Position numbers and translations under genes: made by a program | Source: Actinomadura_E scrupuli | GTDB lineage: Bacteria; Actinomycetota; Actinomycetes; Streptosporangiales; Streptosporangiaceae | Direction: 5' to 3' | Length of the DNA stretch: 64,000 nucleotides | Assembly: GCF_050971785.1 (NCBI RefSeq) | Contig: NZ_JBPCCU010000016.1 | Coordinates: 54,113-118,112, forward strand | The notes under the pieces: model-generated | What the model saw: the letters and a program-made list of their open reading frames with translations, nothing else | What the model was told of the DNA's origin: nothing | Database searches by the model: none | Part shown: piece after piece, positions 42,733 through 51,506 of the stretch | How positions within the stretch are numbered: the first letter of the stretch is position 1 | How the letters are laid out: the number at the start of each line of letters is the position of its first letter

Positions 42733-45700
42733 TCAGGCGCGGGGCTTCTCCCGCATCTCGAAGGTCTCGATGACGTCATCGATCTTGATGTCGTTGTAGC
42801 CGATGCCGATACCGCACTCGAAGCCCTCGCGGACCTCGGTGGCGTCGTCCTTGAAGCGGCGGAGCGACGACACGGTGAGGTTGTCGGACACCACGACGCC
42901 GTCCCGGACCAGCCGCGCCTTGCTGTTGCGGTTGATCGTGCCGGACAGGACCATCGAGCCGGCCACGTTGCCGATCTTCGGGACCTTGTAGATCTCGCGG
43001 ATCTGCGCGGTACCGAGCTGGGCCTCCTCGTACTCGGGCTTCAGCATGCCCTTGAGGGCCGCCTCGACCTCTTCGATCGCCTGGTAGATGACCGAGTAGT
43101 ACCGGATGTCCACGCCTTCGCGGTCGGCCGTCTCCTGCGCGTTGCGCTCGGGCCGCACGTTGAAGCCGATGATGACCGCACCCTCGGACGCCACCGCGAG
43201 GTTGACGTCGTCCTGCGTGATCGCACCCACACCACGGCGGATGACCCGCAGGTTGACCTCCTCGCCCACGTCGATCTTGAGCAGCGAGTCCTCGAGGGCC
43301 TCGACCGAACCGGAGACGTCACCCTTGATGATGAGCAGCAGCTCCTGGATGTCACCCCGCTCCATGTCCTTGAACATGTCCTCGAGCGAGCGCCGGACGC
43401 GGCTCTTCAGCAGCTCCGCGTTGCGCTTGCGCGCCGCGCGCTTGTCGGCGATCTGACGGGCCACCCGGTCGTCGTCGACGACCAGGAACTTGTCGCCCGC
43501 CCCTGGCACCGCGGTGAGACCGAGCACCAGGACCGGCCGGGACGGCCCGGCCTCTTCGACCGTGTTGTTGTTCTCGTCCAGCATCGCCCGGACGCGGCCG
43601 TAGGCCCCGCCACAGACGATGGAGTCACCGACGTGCAGAGTGCCCCGCTCGACCAGGACGGTCGCCACGGCACCCCGGCCACGGTCGAGGTGCGCCTCGA
43701 TCGCGACGCCCTGGGCGTCCTGCTCGGGGTTGGCGCGCAGGTCCAGCTCGGCGTCGGCGGTCAGCACGATCGCCTCGAGCAGCCCGTCGATGTTGAGGCC
43801 CTGCTTGGCCGACACGTCGACGAAGATGGTCTGCCCGCCGAACTCCTCGGCGACCAGGCCGTACTCGGTGAGCTGGGACCGGACCCGCTGCGGGTCCGCG
43901 CCTTCCTTGTCCACCTTGTTGACCGCGACCACGATCGGCACGCCGGCCGCCGTGGCATGGTCGATCGCCTCGGTGGTCTGCGGCTTCACTCCGTCGTCGG
44001 CCGCGACCACCAGCACCACCAGGTCGGTGGTGTCGGCACCACGGGCACGCATGGCGGTGAACGCCTCGTGACCCGGGGTGTCGATGAAGGTGATCTTGCG
44101 CTCCTGGCCCTCGACCTCGGTCTCGACCTGGTAGGCACCGATGTGCTGGGTGATGCCGCCGGCCTCGCCCGCCACCACGTTGGCGTTGCGGATCGCGTCC
44201 AGCAGCTTGGTCTTACCGTGGTCGACGTGACCCATCACGGTCACGACCGGCGGACGTACGACGAGATGCTCCTCGCCGCCCTCGTCCTCGCCGAACTCGA
44301 TGTCGAAGGACTCGAGCAGCTCGCGGTCCTCGTCCTCCGGGCTGACGACCTGGACGTTGAAGTCCAGCTCCTCGCCCAGCAACTGCAGGGTCTCCTCGGT
44401 CACCGACTGCGTGGCGGTCACCATCTCGCCGAGGTGCATCATGATCTGCACCAGGGCCGCGGGGTTGGCGCCGATCTTCTCGGCGAAGTCCGTCAGCGAC
44501 GAACCCTGCGCCAAGCGGACGACCTTGCCGTTACCGCGCGGAGCGTTGACGCCGCCGATGGCGGGCGCCTGCATGTTGTCGAACTCTTGACGCCGCTGCT
44601 TCTTCGACTTGCGGCCACGCGTGGGACGGCCACCCGGCCGGCCGAACGCGCCCGCCGTGCCGCCACGGCCACGGGCACCGCCACCGGGGCGACCGGCGAA
44701 GCCACCCGGACGTGGGCCACCGCCGCCACCGGCGGCACCCGTGCGGGGACCGCCGAAGCCGCCGCCGCCACCCGGACGACCGCCGCCACCGGGACGGCCT
44801 CCGCCGCCACCGGGACCACCGGGACGCCCACCGCCACCGCCGCCGGGACGGCCTCCGCCGCCACCGCCGCCGGGGCCGCCGCGTCCGCCGGGGCCACTGG
44901 GGCTGCTGGCGGGGCGCGACGAGGGCATGTTCATCGGGTTCGGCCGCGGGCCGCCTCCCGGCCGCGGCGGCATGCTCCCCGGGCTGGGCCGGGGACCACC
45001 CGCGCCGGGAGCGCCACCGCGCCCGGCCGACGGACGCGGCGGACGGTCGGCGCCGTCACCGGGACGACCGGCGGGGCGGTCGGGACGGTCACCGGGACCG
45101 GCCGGACGCGGACCCGGCCGGGGACCCGGCTTGGCCGAGCCCATGCCGGTGTTGGTCGAGCTGAAGGGGTTGTTCCCGGGCCGCGGGCCGGTGGGCCGCT
45201 GCCCGCCGGGACGCTGGCCGGAGCCACCTTCGCGGGGAGCCGGACGCGGACCGGGACGCGGAGTCCGCGGACCGGGCCGGCCGGTGTCGGAACCGGCACC
45301 CGGACCCGGGCCCGCCGCCGGGGCGCTGGGCGCGCTCGGCGCGCTGGGCACCTGCGGGACGCTCGGCGGGCCGGCCGGCCGCGGGGCGGCCGGACGGGGT
45401 GCCGCGGGGCCCGGACGGGGCGCCGAGACCGGAGTCTGGGGCGCCGGCGGGACCGGAGCCTGCGGGGCACGCTGAACGGGGGCCTGCGGGGCCTGCGGAG
45501 CAGGCTGAACCGGCGCGGGCGCCGGACGCGGGCCGGGACGGGGGGCGGGACGCGCACCCTCGCCACCGGGCGCGGGCGGCCGCGGGCCACCCGGCCGTGG
45601 GCCAGGGGCGGCCGGCCTGCCGGTCGCCGCCTTGGCCGTCTGGGAACCAGAGGACTTACCAGAGGACTTGCCGAATGCTTCTGTGAGCTTGCGGACTACC

Positions 45701-45822
45701 GGCGCCTCGATCGTCGAGGACGCCGATCGTACGAACTCGCCCATATCCTGGAGCTTGGCCATGACGACCTTGCTCTCGACTCCGAACTCTTTGGCGAGTT
45801 CGTATACCCGGACCTTCGCCAC
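42733..45822 (-). CDS. infB: Translation initiation factor IF-2
   Basis: The 1029-residue protein delivers initiator tRNA to the 30S subunit. An N-terminal IF2_N domain (MAKVRVYELAKEFGVESKVVMAKL) is followed by a roughly 330-residue Pro/Gly/Ala/Arg-rich stretch (about 60-390), a second IF2_N, the G domain (GHVDHGKTK, DTPGHE, NKVDK) and domains II-IV. The long low-complexity region is typical of actinomycetes but is large here. The GTPase core is intact. Confidence 0.96.
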   Translation of the reverse strand: MAKVRVYELAKEFGVESKVVMAKLQDMGEFVRSASSTIEAPVVRKLTEAFGKSSGKSSGSQTAKAATGRPAAPGPRPGGPRPPAPGGEGARPAPRPGPRPAPAPVQPAPQAPQAPVQRAPQAPVPPAPQTPVSAPRPGPAAPRPAAPRPAGPPSVPQVPSAPSAPSAPAAGPGPGAGSDTGRPGPRTPRPGPRPAPREGGSGQRPGGQRPTGPRPGNNPFSSTNTGMGSAKPGPRPGPRPAGPGDRPDRPAGRPGDGADRPPRPSAGRGGAPGAGGPRPSPGSMPPRPGGGPRPNPMNMPSSRPASSPSGPGGRGGPGGGGGGGRPGGGGGGRPGGPGGGGGRPGGGGRPGGGGGFGGPRTGAAGGGGGPRPGGFAGRPGGGARGRGGTAGAFGRPGGRPTRGRKSKKQRRQEFDNMQAPAIGGVNAPRGNGKVVRLAQGSSLTDFAEKIGANPAALVQIMMHLGEMVTATQSVTEETLQLLGEELDFNVQVVSPEDEDRELLESFDIEFGEDEGGEEHLVVRPPVVTVMGHVDHGKTKLLDAIRNANVVAGEAGGITQHIGAYQVETEVEGQERKITFIDTPGHEAFTAMRARGADTTDLVVLVVAADDGVKPQTTEAIDHATAAGVPIVVAVNKVDKEGADPQRVRSQLTEYGLVAEEFGGQTIFVDVSAKQGLNIDGLLEAIVLTADAELDLRANPEQDAQGVAIEAHLDRGRGAVATVLVERGTLHVGDSIVCGGAYGRVRAMLDENNNTVEEAGPSRPVLVLGLTAVPGAGDKFLVVDDDRVARQIADKRAARKRNAELLKSRVRRSLEDMFKDMERGDIQELLLIIKGDVSGSVEALEDSLLKIDVGEEVNLRVIRRGVGAITQDDVNLAVASEGAVIIGFNVRPERNAQETADREGVDIRYYSVIYQAIEEVEAALKGMLKPEYEEAQLGTAQIREIYKVPKIGNVAGSMVLSGTINRNSKARLVRDGVVVSDNLTVSSLRRFKDDATEVREGFECGIGIGYNDIKIDDVIETFEMREKPRA

Positions 45823-45959
45823 TACTCTCCCTACTCGGTCCGGGGGGAGTCCTCCGGACCTTGGCTACCTTGCCGTACTCATTGCGGCGTGCTCATCGAG
45901 CGCTCATAGCAATCTCGACCTGCTTCCGACTAGACGTCACTTACTGGCTAACGATCGTG

Positions 45960-46238
45960 CTACGGCCGTGGAACGGCCGTGTCCTCCAGGTGCCTTCGCA
46001 CCATGCGAGCGTCGAGCGGCCCCGTCAGGCGGAATGCCCGGGGGAACGCCCGACGACGCTCTGCGAGGTCGAGGCATGCCAGGTCAGGGTGCAGAGAGGC
46101 ACCCCGGCCAGGCAGACGGCGGCGCGGATCGGGGACGACAGAGCCCTCGACCACGACCAGCCGCACCAGGTCGGACGAGGCCGCGCGCTCCCGGCAGCCC
46201 ACGCACATGCGCTGCGGGACCGCTTGGCCACGTGCCAT
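45960..46238 (-). CDS. ylxR: YlxR family RNA-binding protein (DUF448)
   Basis: The 92-residue protein has the YlxR motif CVGCRER (after PQRM) and RRLPGRGASLHPDLACLDLAERRRAFPRAFR, the conserved basic core. The ATG at 46238 follows the nusA stop by four bases, so the two are translated together. YlxR is a small nucleic-acid-binding protein of the nusA-infB operon, proposed to bind RNA or RNase P. Confidence 0.92.
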   Translation of the reverse strand: MARGQAVPQRMCVGCRERAASSDLVRLVVVEGSVVPDPRRRLPGRGASLHPDLACLDLAERRRAFPRAFRLTGPLDARMVRRHLEDTAVPRP

Positions 46239-46242
46239 GAGT

Positions 46243-47445
46243 CTACCGCGCCGAGGCGTCGGCGGCACCGGGCGCATGCCCTCCCGACGTTTCCGCCGTT
46301 TCAGACGAGGCAGACGATTCGATCGGCGATCCGGACTTGGCCGTACTCGCGGGGTTCTGACCGCCCGTACTCTGCCCGCCCGGACCCTGCCCGGCCGGCC
46401 CCTGATCGCCGGAGCCCCGGCCGCCTGAGCCCTGGTTGTCCGAGCCCTGGGCACCCGCGCCCTGAGCCCCCGCGCCGCCGGCCTCGGTGTCGGGCCGGAT
46501 GTCGATCCGCCAGCCGGTGAGGCGTGCGGCGAGACGGGCGTTCTGGCCCTCCTTGCCGATCGCCAGCGACAGCTGGTAGTCGGGCACGATCACCCGGGCG
46601 ACCCGGCCCTCGAGGTCGATCACCTCGACGCTGTTGACCCGCGCCGGCGACAGGGCGTGCCCGACGAACGCCGCCGGATCCTCCGCCCAGTCGACAATGT
46701 CGATCTTCTCGCCGTGCAGCTCGTGCATGATGTTGCGGACCCGGCTGCCCAGCGGGCCGATGCAGGCGCCCTTGGCGTTGACACCGGGCTTGCGGGACCG
46801 CACCGCGATCTTGGTGCGGTGGCCGGCCTCGCGGGCGATCGCGGCGATCTCGACGGTGCCGTCGGCGATCTCCGGAACCTCGAGCGCGAACAGCTTGCGC
46901 ACCAGGTTGGGGTGCGTCCGCGACAGTGTGATCGAGGGCCCGCGGTGCCCCTTGCGCACCTGCACGACGTAGGCGCGCAGCCGCTCGCCGTGCTCGTACG
47001 CCTCCCCCGGAACCTGCTCCTGGGGCGGCAGCACGGCCTCGATCTTGCCGAGGTCCACGAGCACGTTGCGGGGATCCTTGCCCTGCTGGATGATCCCCGA
47101 CACGATGTCGCCCTCGCGCCCGGCGTACTCCCCGAACGTGAGGTCGTCCTCGGCGTCCCGCAGCCGCTGCAGGATGACCTGCTTGGCGGTCGTGGCCGCT
47201 ATACGACCGAAGTCGCTCGGGGTGTCGTCGTATTCCCGGAGGGTGTTGCCCTCCTCGTCCTGCTCTGCGGCCCACACCGTCACATGGCCGGTGGCGCGGT
47301 CCAGCTGGACCCGTGCCCGCGGCGCCGCCCCCTCGGTCCGGTGATAGGCGATCAGCATCGCGTCTTCGATGGCCTTCGCCACCAGTTCGAGCGAGATGTC
47401 CTTTTCGCTCTCCAGGCTGCGCAAAGCCGTCATGTCGATGTCCAC
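46243..47445 (-). CDS. nusA: Transcription termination/antitermination protein NusA
   Basis: The 400-residue protein has the RNA-polymerase-binding N-domain (LRSLESEKDISLELVAKAIEDAMLIAYHRTEG), an S1 domain (GREGDIVSGIIQQGKDPRNVLVDLGKIEAVLP) and two KH domains (GACIGPLGSRVRNIMHEL; SLAIGKEGQNARLAARLTGWRIDI). The last 65 residues are a Gly/Gln/Ser-rich tail. The GTG at 47445 is preferred over the ATG four codons later because GGGGAG precedes it. Confidence 0.95.
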   Translation of the reverse strand: MDIDMTALRSLESEKDISLELVAKAIEDAMLIAYHRTEGAAPRARVQLDRATGHVTVWAAEQDEEGNTLREYDDTPSDFGRIAATTAKQVILQRLRDAEDDLTFGEYAGREGDIVSGIIQQGKDPRNVLVDLGKIEAVLPPQEQVPGEAYEHGERLRAYVVQVRKGHRGPSITLSRTHPNLVRKLFALEVPEIADGTVEIAAIAREAGHRTKIAVRSRKPGVNAKGACIGPLGSRVRNIMHELHGEKIDIVDWAEDPAAFVGHALSPARVNSVEVIDLEGRVARVIVPDYQLSLAIGKEGQNARLAARLTGWRIDIRPDTEAGGAGAQGAGAQGSDNQGSGGRGSGDQGPAGQGPGGQSTGGQNPASTAKSGSPIESSASSETAETSGGHAPGAADASAR

Positions 47446-47456
47446 GAGGCTCCCCC

Positions 47457-48056
47457 TCAATCCTCGTCGGCGGCGTCGGTGTCCTGGCCGGTCCGGCGGA
47501 ATTCCACCTGTACCCGGCCCTGATCCACCTCGCCGTAGTAGAGCCGGCGTTCGTCGCCGGCGACGTCGATGACCACGGCCTCGTCGTCCGCGGCCACCAC
47601 ACGTCCCTCGATCTCGCCGCCGGGCCGGTCCGCGCCGGGCCCGTCGCCGCCGGGGCGTGCCCCGGTCAGCGAGGTGCGGACGAGCCGCCCGACCGCGCGC
47701 CGCCAGTGCCGTGGCTCGGTGAGCGGCCGGTCCACGCCCGGCGAGGTCACTTCGAGCACGTACGGCTGGGAACCCATGAGATCGGTGTCGTCGAGCGCCT
47801 GCGAGACCAGATGGTTGACGGCGGCGACGTCGTCGAGACTGATGCCGCCGTCGGCGTCCACGACCACCCGGACCAGCCGGCGGCGTCCTGCGGGCTGGAT
47901 CACCAGGTCCTCGAGATCGAAGCCGGCGGCGCCGATCACCGGCTCCAGAAGTCTTCTGATCGCGTCCTGCCCCGTGCCCTTGCGGGCGGGCTGCTGGCGT
48001 GTCGCAGGGACGCCAGGGCCCCGCTGAGCGTGGTCGCGATTGGATTCGACGCCCAT
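47457..48056 (-). CDS. rimP: Ribosome maturation factor RimP
   Basis: The 199-residue protein has the RimP N-domain (LEPVIGAAGFDLEDLVIQPAGRRRLVRVVVDADGGISLDDVAAVNHLVSQALDD) and the motif YVLEVTSPGVDRPLTEPRHWRRAVGR, followed by an Sm-like C-terminal domain. It aids 30S assembly. The first 26 residues are a polar extension. AAGGAGG precedes the ATG. It is the first gene of the rimP-nusA-ylxR-infB operon. Confidence 0.95.
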   Translation of the reverse strand: MGVESNRDHAQRGPGVPATRQQPARKGTGQDAIRRLLEPVIGAAGFDLEDLVIQPAGRRRLVRVVVDADGGISLDDVAAVNHLVSQALDDTDLMGSQPYVLEVTSPGVDRPLTEPRHWRRAVGRLVRTSLTGARPGGDGPGADRPGGEIEGRVVAADDEAVVIDVAGDERRLYYGEVDQGRVQVEFRRTGQDTDAADED

Positions 48057-48249
48057 GGGACCTCCTTACGGCTGATGCTGTTGTGCGGCTGTTGGCCACC
48101 TAAGCGTATCGACCTTCGGACCCGTCAATGGTCTTTCGGACGGCTGACCGGCGCGCCGTATGGGATGCTTGCTCCCGGCCTTGGCCTGGCGCGACGTTTA
48201 TGGGGCGCCGTATCCACCCTCTGGACCCGGAGTACGAGGAGGAGCGCGC

Positions 48250-48747
48250 TTGCCACCGGGTGATCACGCTGTAGGCAGGCGCGCAGTGCTCGGCGGCACC
48301 CTGGCGCTGGGGCTGCCGCTGGTGGCGGGCTGCCGCGGGAAACCGGCCGTCACGCTGCCGCCGGATCCGGACGTGGCCACTCTCAACGCGGCCATCAACG
48401 CCGAATCCGGGCTGATCGCCCTGTACGAGGCGGTCATCGCCCAGCACCCCGGCCTCGCCCAGCGGCTCACTCCCCTGGTCGGGCACCACCGCGAGCACCT
48501 GTCGGTCCTGCGCAAGTACTACGTGCCGGGCAGCGGCGAGGGCACCCCGGCCCCCGCCCGGCCCACCCCGCCCGGCGTCCCGGACGAGCCCGCGCGGGCC
48601 GTGGTGACGCTCCGTACCGCCGAACGGCAGGCGGCCGCCGGCCGGCTGGCGGACGTGGAGACCGTCCCGGCGGGGCTGGCCCAGCTGTTCGCCTCCATCG
48701 GCGCCTGCGAGGCCGGTCATGCGGCGGTCCTGGCGAGGCCCGCATGA
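48250..48747 (+). CDS. Tat-type lipoprotein, ferritin-like (DUF4439-associated)
   Basis: The 165-residue protein starts at TTG with GAGGAGGAG five bases upstream. It has a twin-arginine-like signal (GRRAVLGGTLALGLPLVAGC) ending in a lipobox Cys. The mature part is helical with LNAAINAESGLIALYEAVIAQH and HHREHLSVLRKYY, which carry spaced Glu and His residues as in ferritin-like helices. It is divergent from rimP. The next gene has the same fold, so the two may form a complex. Confidence 0.75.
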   Translation: MPPGDHAVGRRAVLGGTLALGLPLVAGCRGKPAVTLPPDPDVATLNAAINAESGLIALYEAVIAQHPGLAQRLTPLVGHHREHLSVLRKYYVPGSGEGTPAPARPTPPGVPDEPARAVVTLRTAERQAAAGRLADVETVPAGLAQLFASIGACEAGHAAVLARPA

Positions 48748-48805
48748 GACGGCCCGCATGAGACGGCCGCATGAGCAGGCCCGCGTGAGGAGGCCCGGAT
48801 GAGCC
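48737..48805 (+). repeat. 13-14-bp array joining the two DUF4439-type genes
   Basis: Five units of 13-14 bases near GGCCCGCATGAGAC span the stop of the first gene, the gap and the start of the second. Each carries an ATGA or GTGA, so stop and start possibilities are multiplied. It looks like local duplication. Confidence 0.8.
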
Positions 48806-49266
48806 GGATGAGAAGGACGCCGCAGAGCACCGTGGAGGGGCTGCAGGCGGCGGTGGCCGCCGAGCACGCCGCGATCTACGGGTACGGGGTCGTGGGCGCC
48901 CGGCTGCGCGGCGGGCAGCAGCAGACGGCCCAGGACGTCTGGACCGCCCACCGGGCCAGGCGCGACCGGCTGATCGGCTTCCTCACCGCGCTGGGGGCCA
49001 AGCCGGTGCCGGCGTCCGCCGCGTACAGACTGCCGGTGCAGGTCACCTCGGCGCGGACGGCCGCGCAGCTCGCCGCCGCGCTGGAGGACGGCGTCCTCAC
49101 CGCGTATGTGGGCCTGGCCGGAGCCGACGATCCCAAGCTGCGCAGATTCGCCGCGCAGGCGATGCAGGAGGCGATGACCCGCGGGGTGCGCTGGCGCGGC
49201 ACGGCACCGGCCGCCGCCTTCCCCGGGCTGGCGCCGGCCGCCCTGGAGCCACGTCCCGGGCAGTGA
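48799..49266 (+). CDS. DUF4439 ferritin-like protein
   Basis: The 155-residue protein matches DUF4439: STVEGLQAAVAAEHAAIYGYGVVGARL, then AHRARRDRLIGFLTALGAKPVPASAAYRLP and ALEDGVLTAYVGLAG. This is an all-helical ferritin-like fold found next to rimP in many actinomycetes. Glu and Tyr residues in the first helix resemble iron ligands but metal binding is unproven. The start codon is uncertain because of the repeats in the start region. Confidence 0.8.
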   Translation: MSRMRRTPQSTVEGLQAAVAAEHAAIYGYGVVGARLRGGQQQTAQDVWTAHRARRDRLIGFLTALGAKPVPASAAYRLPVQVTSARTAAQLAAALEDGVLTAYVGLAGADDPKLRRFAAQAMQEAMTRGVRWRGTAPAAAFPGLAPAALEPRPGQ

Positions 49267-49324
49267 GCCGCGATCTTGCATAAGGTGGTCAGCAGGGGGA
49301 ACACGGCCCTTCATTGGAGGGGAC

Positions 49325-49570
49325 ATGACCGATCGCAGAGTCGACGAGGACATGGGCGACGACGAGCAGGCCAGTGAGATCAGCGGGTACGAGACCTACA
49401 TCGCCGATCCGCCGGACGACCTCGTCATCACCGAGAGCGACAACCAGGGATCCATCGGGATCTCCGAGTGGGCACGCGAGGAGGCGTCGCCGCGGGAGCA
49501 CCCCGCCGTCGACGACGAACGCCCGGCCGAGGAGTCCGCGATGAACATCAGGCCCGAGGACCGGGTCTGA
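49325..49570 (+). CDS. Small acidic protein of unknown function
   Basis: The 81-residue protein is strongly acidic (DEDMGDDEQASEISGYETYIADPPDDLVI) with no membrane segment or known motif beyond a weak resemblance to DUF5709 proteins. GGAGGGGAC stands just before the ATG. Codon use matches the neighbours, so it is probably a real gene. Confidence 0.6.
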   Translation: MTDRRVDEDMGDDEQASEISGYETYIADPPDDLVITESDNQGSIGISEWAREEASPREHPAVDDERPAEESAMNIRPEDRV

Positions 49571-49831
49571 CGACCGGGCCCTGCAGACTGGGCCTCGCAG
49601 CCGGGGCCCGACTGACCATCGGGCCCGACCACCGGGCCCGGAGATCAGGTTGCGCATGGACCTGAGGCTCCACCAGTGCGGGGCATGAGCGGCGGGCCGC
49701 GCCCGCACGTCACCGGCCGGCCCATGGGGTGACGGCGCCGGTCCACCCTGCCCCAGAAGACCACCCCGCTCCCAGGACGCTCGCTCCCGCACCCTGCGCG
49801 ACCGGAACCGTTCCCCTGCCCCTTCAACTTT

Positions 49832-49872
49832 CGTGATCATGCAATCCATCGGCGATGGATTGCATGATCACG
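49832..49872. terminator. Perfect 19-bp palindromic hairpin (GTGATCATGCA family)
   Basis: The two 19-base arms (49832-49850 and 49854-49872) are perfectly complementary around GGC. Their start, CGTGATCATGCA, matches the outer arm of the rnj hairpin at 8230 (CGTGATCTTGCA). It could terminate the small acidic gene. Confidence 0.75.
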
Positions 49873-49899
49873 GCGAGTGGGGAGGGCGAGGCCAGGGGC

Positions 49900-50010
49900 G
49901 GACCTGGCCGGACCGGGACGGACCTGGGCGGACCGGGACGGACCTGGGCGGACCTGGGCGGACCGGGACGGGCTTGGGCGGACCTGGGGCGGACCTGGGC
50001 GGGCTTGCCC
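49900..50010. repeat. 10-bp tandem array (GACCTGGGCG/GACCGGGACG)
   Basis: About ten adjacent 10-base units, one helical turn each, alternate between GACCTGGGCG and GACCGGGACG. It is non-coding, upstream of the YbhN-like gene. Confidence 0.8.
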
Positions 50011-50112
50011 GGGCCGGGGCGGCCCGGAACCGGGGGCCTGTGGCTAGGGGTGCCGCCGGTGTTCGCCGAGGTAGATCGCTTCTTGGGGAATGCATGACCT
50101 GACGGGCAGGTT

Positions 50113-50137
50113 CCTCACACGGAGCCGTTCTGTGAGG
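50113..50137 (+). promoter_or_regulatory. Hairpin covering the ribosome site of the YbhN-like gene
   Basis: CCTCACA (50113-50119) pairs with TGTGAGG (50131-50137), and the GAGG of that arm is the best ribosome site for the GTG at 50143. Such a stem could hide the site. Confidence 0.4.
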
Positions 50138-50142
50138 TGATC

Positions 50143-51270
50143 GTGCGTTCGTGGCTGACCCGGTCGGCGATGCTGGCCTGCGTCGTCACCGTCCTACTGC
50201 TCTTCCGCGACCGCCTGCCCGACTGGCCCGCCGTCCGGGCGGCGGTGGCCCACGCCTCTCCCGCCTGGCTCGCCGTGGTCGTCGTCGCCGAGTGGCTGTC
50301 GATGGAGATGTTCGCCCGGCTGCAGCGCCGGCTGCTGCTCGGCGGCGGCGTCCGGATGTCGCTGAGCAGGGCGTTCGCGGTCACCTACGCCGGCAACGCC
50401 CTGTCCACCACCCTGCCCGCCGGGCCCGCGGTCAGCGTGGTCTATTCGTTCCGGCAGTTCCGGCGGGCCGGTGCGTCACCCCGGCTGGCCACGGCGGTGA
50501 TCCTGCTCGGCGGGGTGTTCACCACGGCGGCGTACACCGTCGTCGGCCTCGCCGCATTGTTGTCGGAGCCGCACTCACGGGCACCGGTCGGGGCCGCGCT
50601 CGCCGCCGCGGCGGCCGGGATCGCCGCCGTGGCGCTGGTGTGCAGGCTGCCGCGCGCGCGGACCGCACTGGTCGGGCTGAACCGGCGGGCACTGCGGTCC
50701 GCGCTGCGCCGGCCCCGCTCCGCCTGGCTGATCCGGCGGGTGGCGAGCGTGCGCGGCGTGCTGCGGCTCCGCCGCGCCGACTGGGGCGCGCTGGCCCTGC
50801 TCGCCGCCCTCAACTGGCTCTTCGACATCCTGTCCCTGGCCGCCGCGGCGAAGGCCGTCGGCCTCGGCCTCGCCCCGTACGAGGTGGCACTGGTCTACTT
50901 CGCCGCCCAGGCGGCCGGCAGCGCGCTGCCGCTGCTGCCCGGCGGGCTCGGGGCGATCGACGGCAGCATGGTGGTCGGGATGGCGGCCTTCGGGGCGGCC
51001 CCGGCGGCCGCGGGCGCCGCGACCGGCCTCTACCGGCTGGTCTCCTACTGGGCGGTGGTCGCCCTCGGCTGGCTGGCCTGGCTGGCGCTCCGGGCAGGCG
51101 AGACCCGGCTGCGCCGGATTCCGCTGGGCCGGCCGGCTCTCCCGAACCCTCTCCCCTGGAGCCCGCTGCCCGGCCCCGCCCTGCCCGCCGCCGCGGTCGC
51201 CCACTCGGGATCCGGCCCGGGAACGGGCCCGGAGCCGGTGCCGGCCGACCCGTACCGATCCATGCGCTGA
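50143..51270 (+). CDS. YbhN/UPF0104 family membrane protein (lysylphosphatidylglycerol-synthase TM region-like)
   Basis: The 375-residue protein has eight predicted transmembrane helices and the family motifs VTYAGNALSTTLPAGPAVSVVYSF and ALPLLPGGLGAIDGSMVVG. The family is related to the flippase part of MprF and to the archaeal AglD protein; substrate unknown. The C-terminal 60 residues are Pro-rich. The GTG at 50143 is placed after GAGG; another GTG six bases upstream overlaps that site. Confidence 0.8.
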   Translation: MRSWLTRSAMLACVVTVLLLFRDRLPDWPAVRAAVAHASPAWLAVVVVAEWLSMEMFARLQRRLLLGGGVRMSLSRAFAVTYAGNALSTTLPAGPAVSVVYSFRQFRRAGASPRLATAVILLGGVFTTAAYTVVGLAALLSEPHSRAPVGAALAAAAAGIAAVALVCRLPRARTALVGLNRRALRSALRRPRSAWLIRRVASVRGVLRLRRADWGALALLAALNWLFDILSLAAAAKAVGLGLAPYEVALVYFAAQAAGSALPLLPGGLGAIDGSMVVGMAAFGAAPAAAGAATGLYRLVSYWAVVALGWLAWLALRAGETRLRRIPLGRPALPNPLPWSPLPGPALPAAAVAHSGSGPGTGPEPVPADPYRSMR

Positions 51271-51402
51271 TCCATGCGCTGATCCGCGCTGGTCCGCGCG
51301 CTGGTTCGCGCGCTGATCGATGCCCTGATCCACGCACTGACCCGTGCGCTGATCCGCGCACCGGCCCACGCGCTGATCCGCGCACTGATCCGCGTGCTCA
51401 CC
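51259..51402. repeat. 12-13-bp tandem array after the YbhN-like gene
   Basis: About ten units near GCGCTGATCCGC follow the stop codon. They resemble in form (a GATC in each unit) the arrays at 1674-1790 and 35725-35905, although the units differ. Confidence 0.75.
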
Positions 51403-51469
51403 TGCGCCGCCGGGCACGGAGTCCACGCCACCGGGCGACTTGTTGCGATCTACCGCTGCTGCTAATCTC

Positions 51470-51486
51470 CCAAGCGAGCGCTTGGT
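51470..51486. promoter_or_regulatory. KstR2-like operator 1 (LLM-ligase unit)
   Basis: CCAAGCGAGCGCTTGG (51470-51485) is a palindrome 21 bases before the monooxygenase start. Its part 51473-51486 (AGCGAGCGCTTGGT) fits the mycobacterial KstR2 consensus AnCAAGnnCTTGnT at 9 of 10 fixed positions. Confidence 0.65.
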
Positions 51487-51506
51487 CATACTAATTCGGA
51501 GGCTCG

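Larger units (their letters stand above)
49571..50142. other. Intergenic region with a palindromic hairpin and a 10-bp array
   Basis: In these 572 bases no gene is seen. The sequence holds a 19-base-pair hairpin at 49832-49872, a 10-base array at 49900-50010 and a hairpin over the next gene's ribosome site at 50113-50137. Confidence 0.6.

Noticed and set aside
46243..48099. One long frame extending nusA to 618 residues
   Set aside because: The extra N-terminal 218 residues lie over rimP on the same strand in another frame and are Arg/Pro-rich noise; NusA starts at the GTG at 47445.
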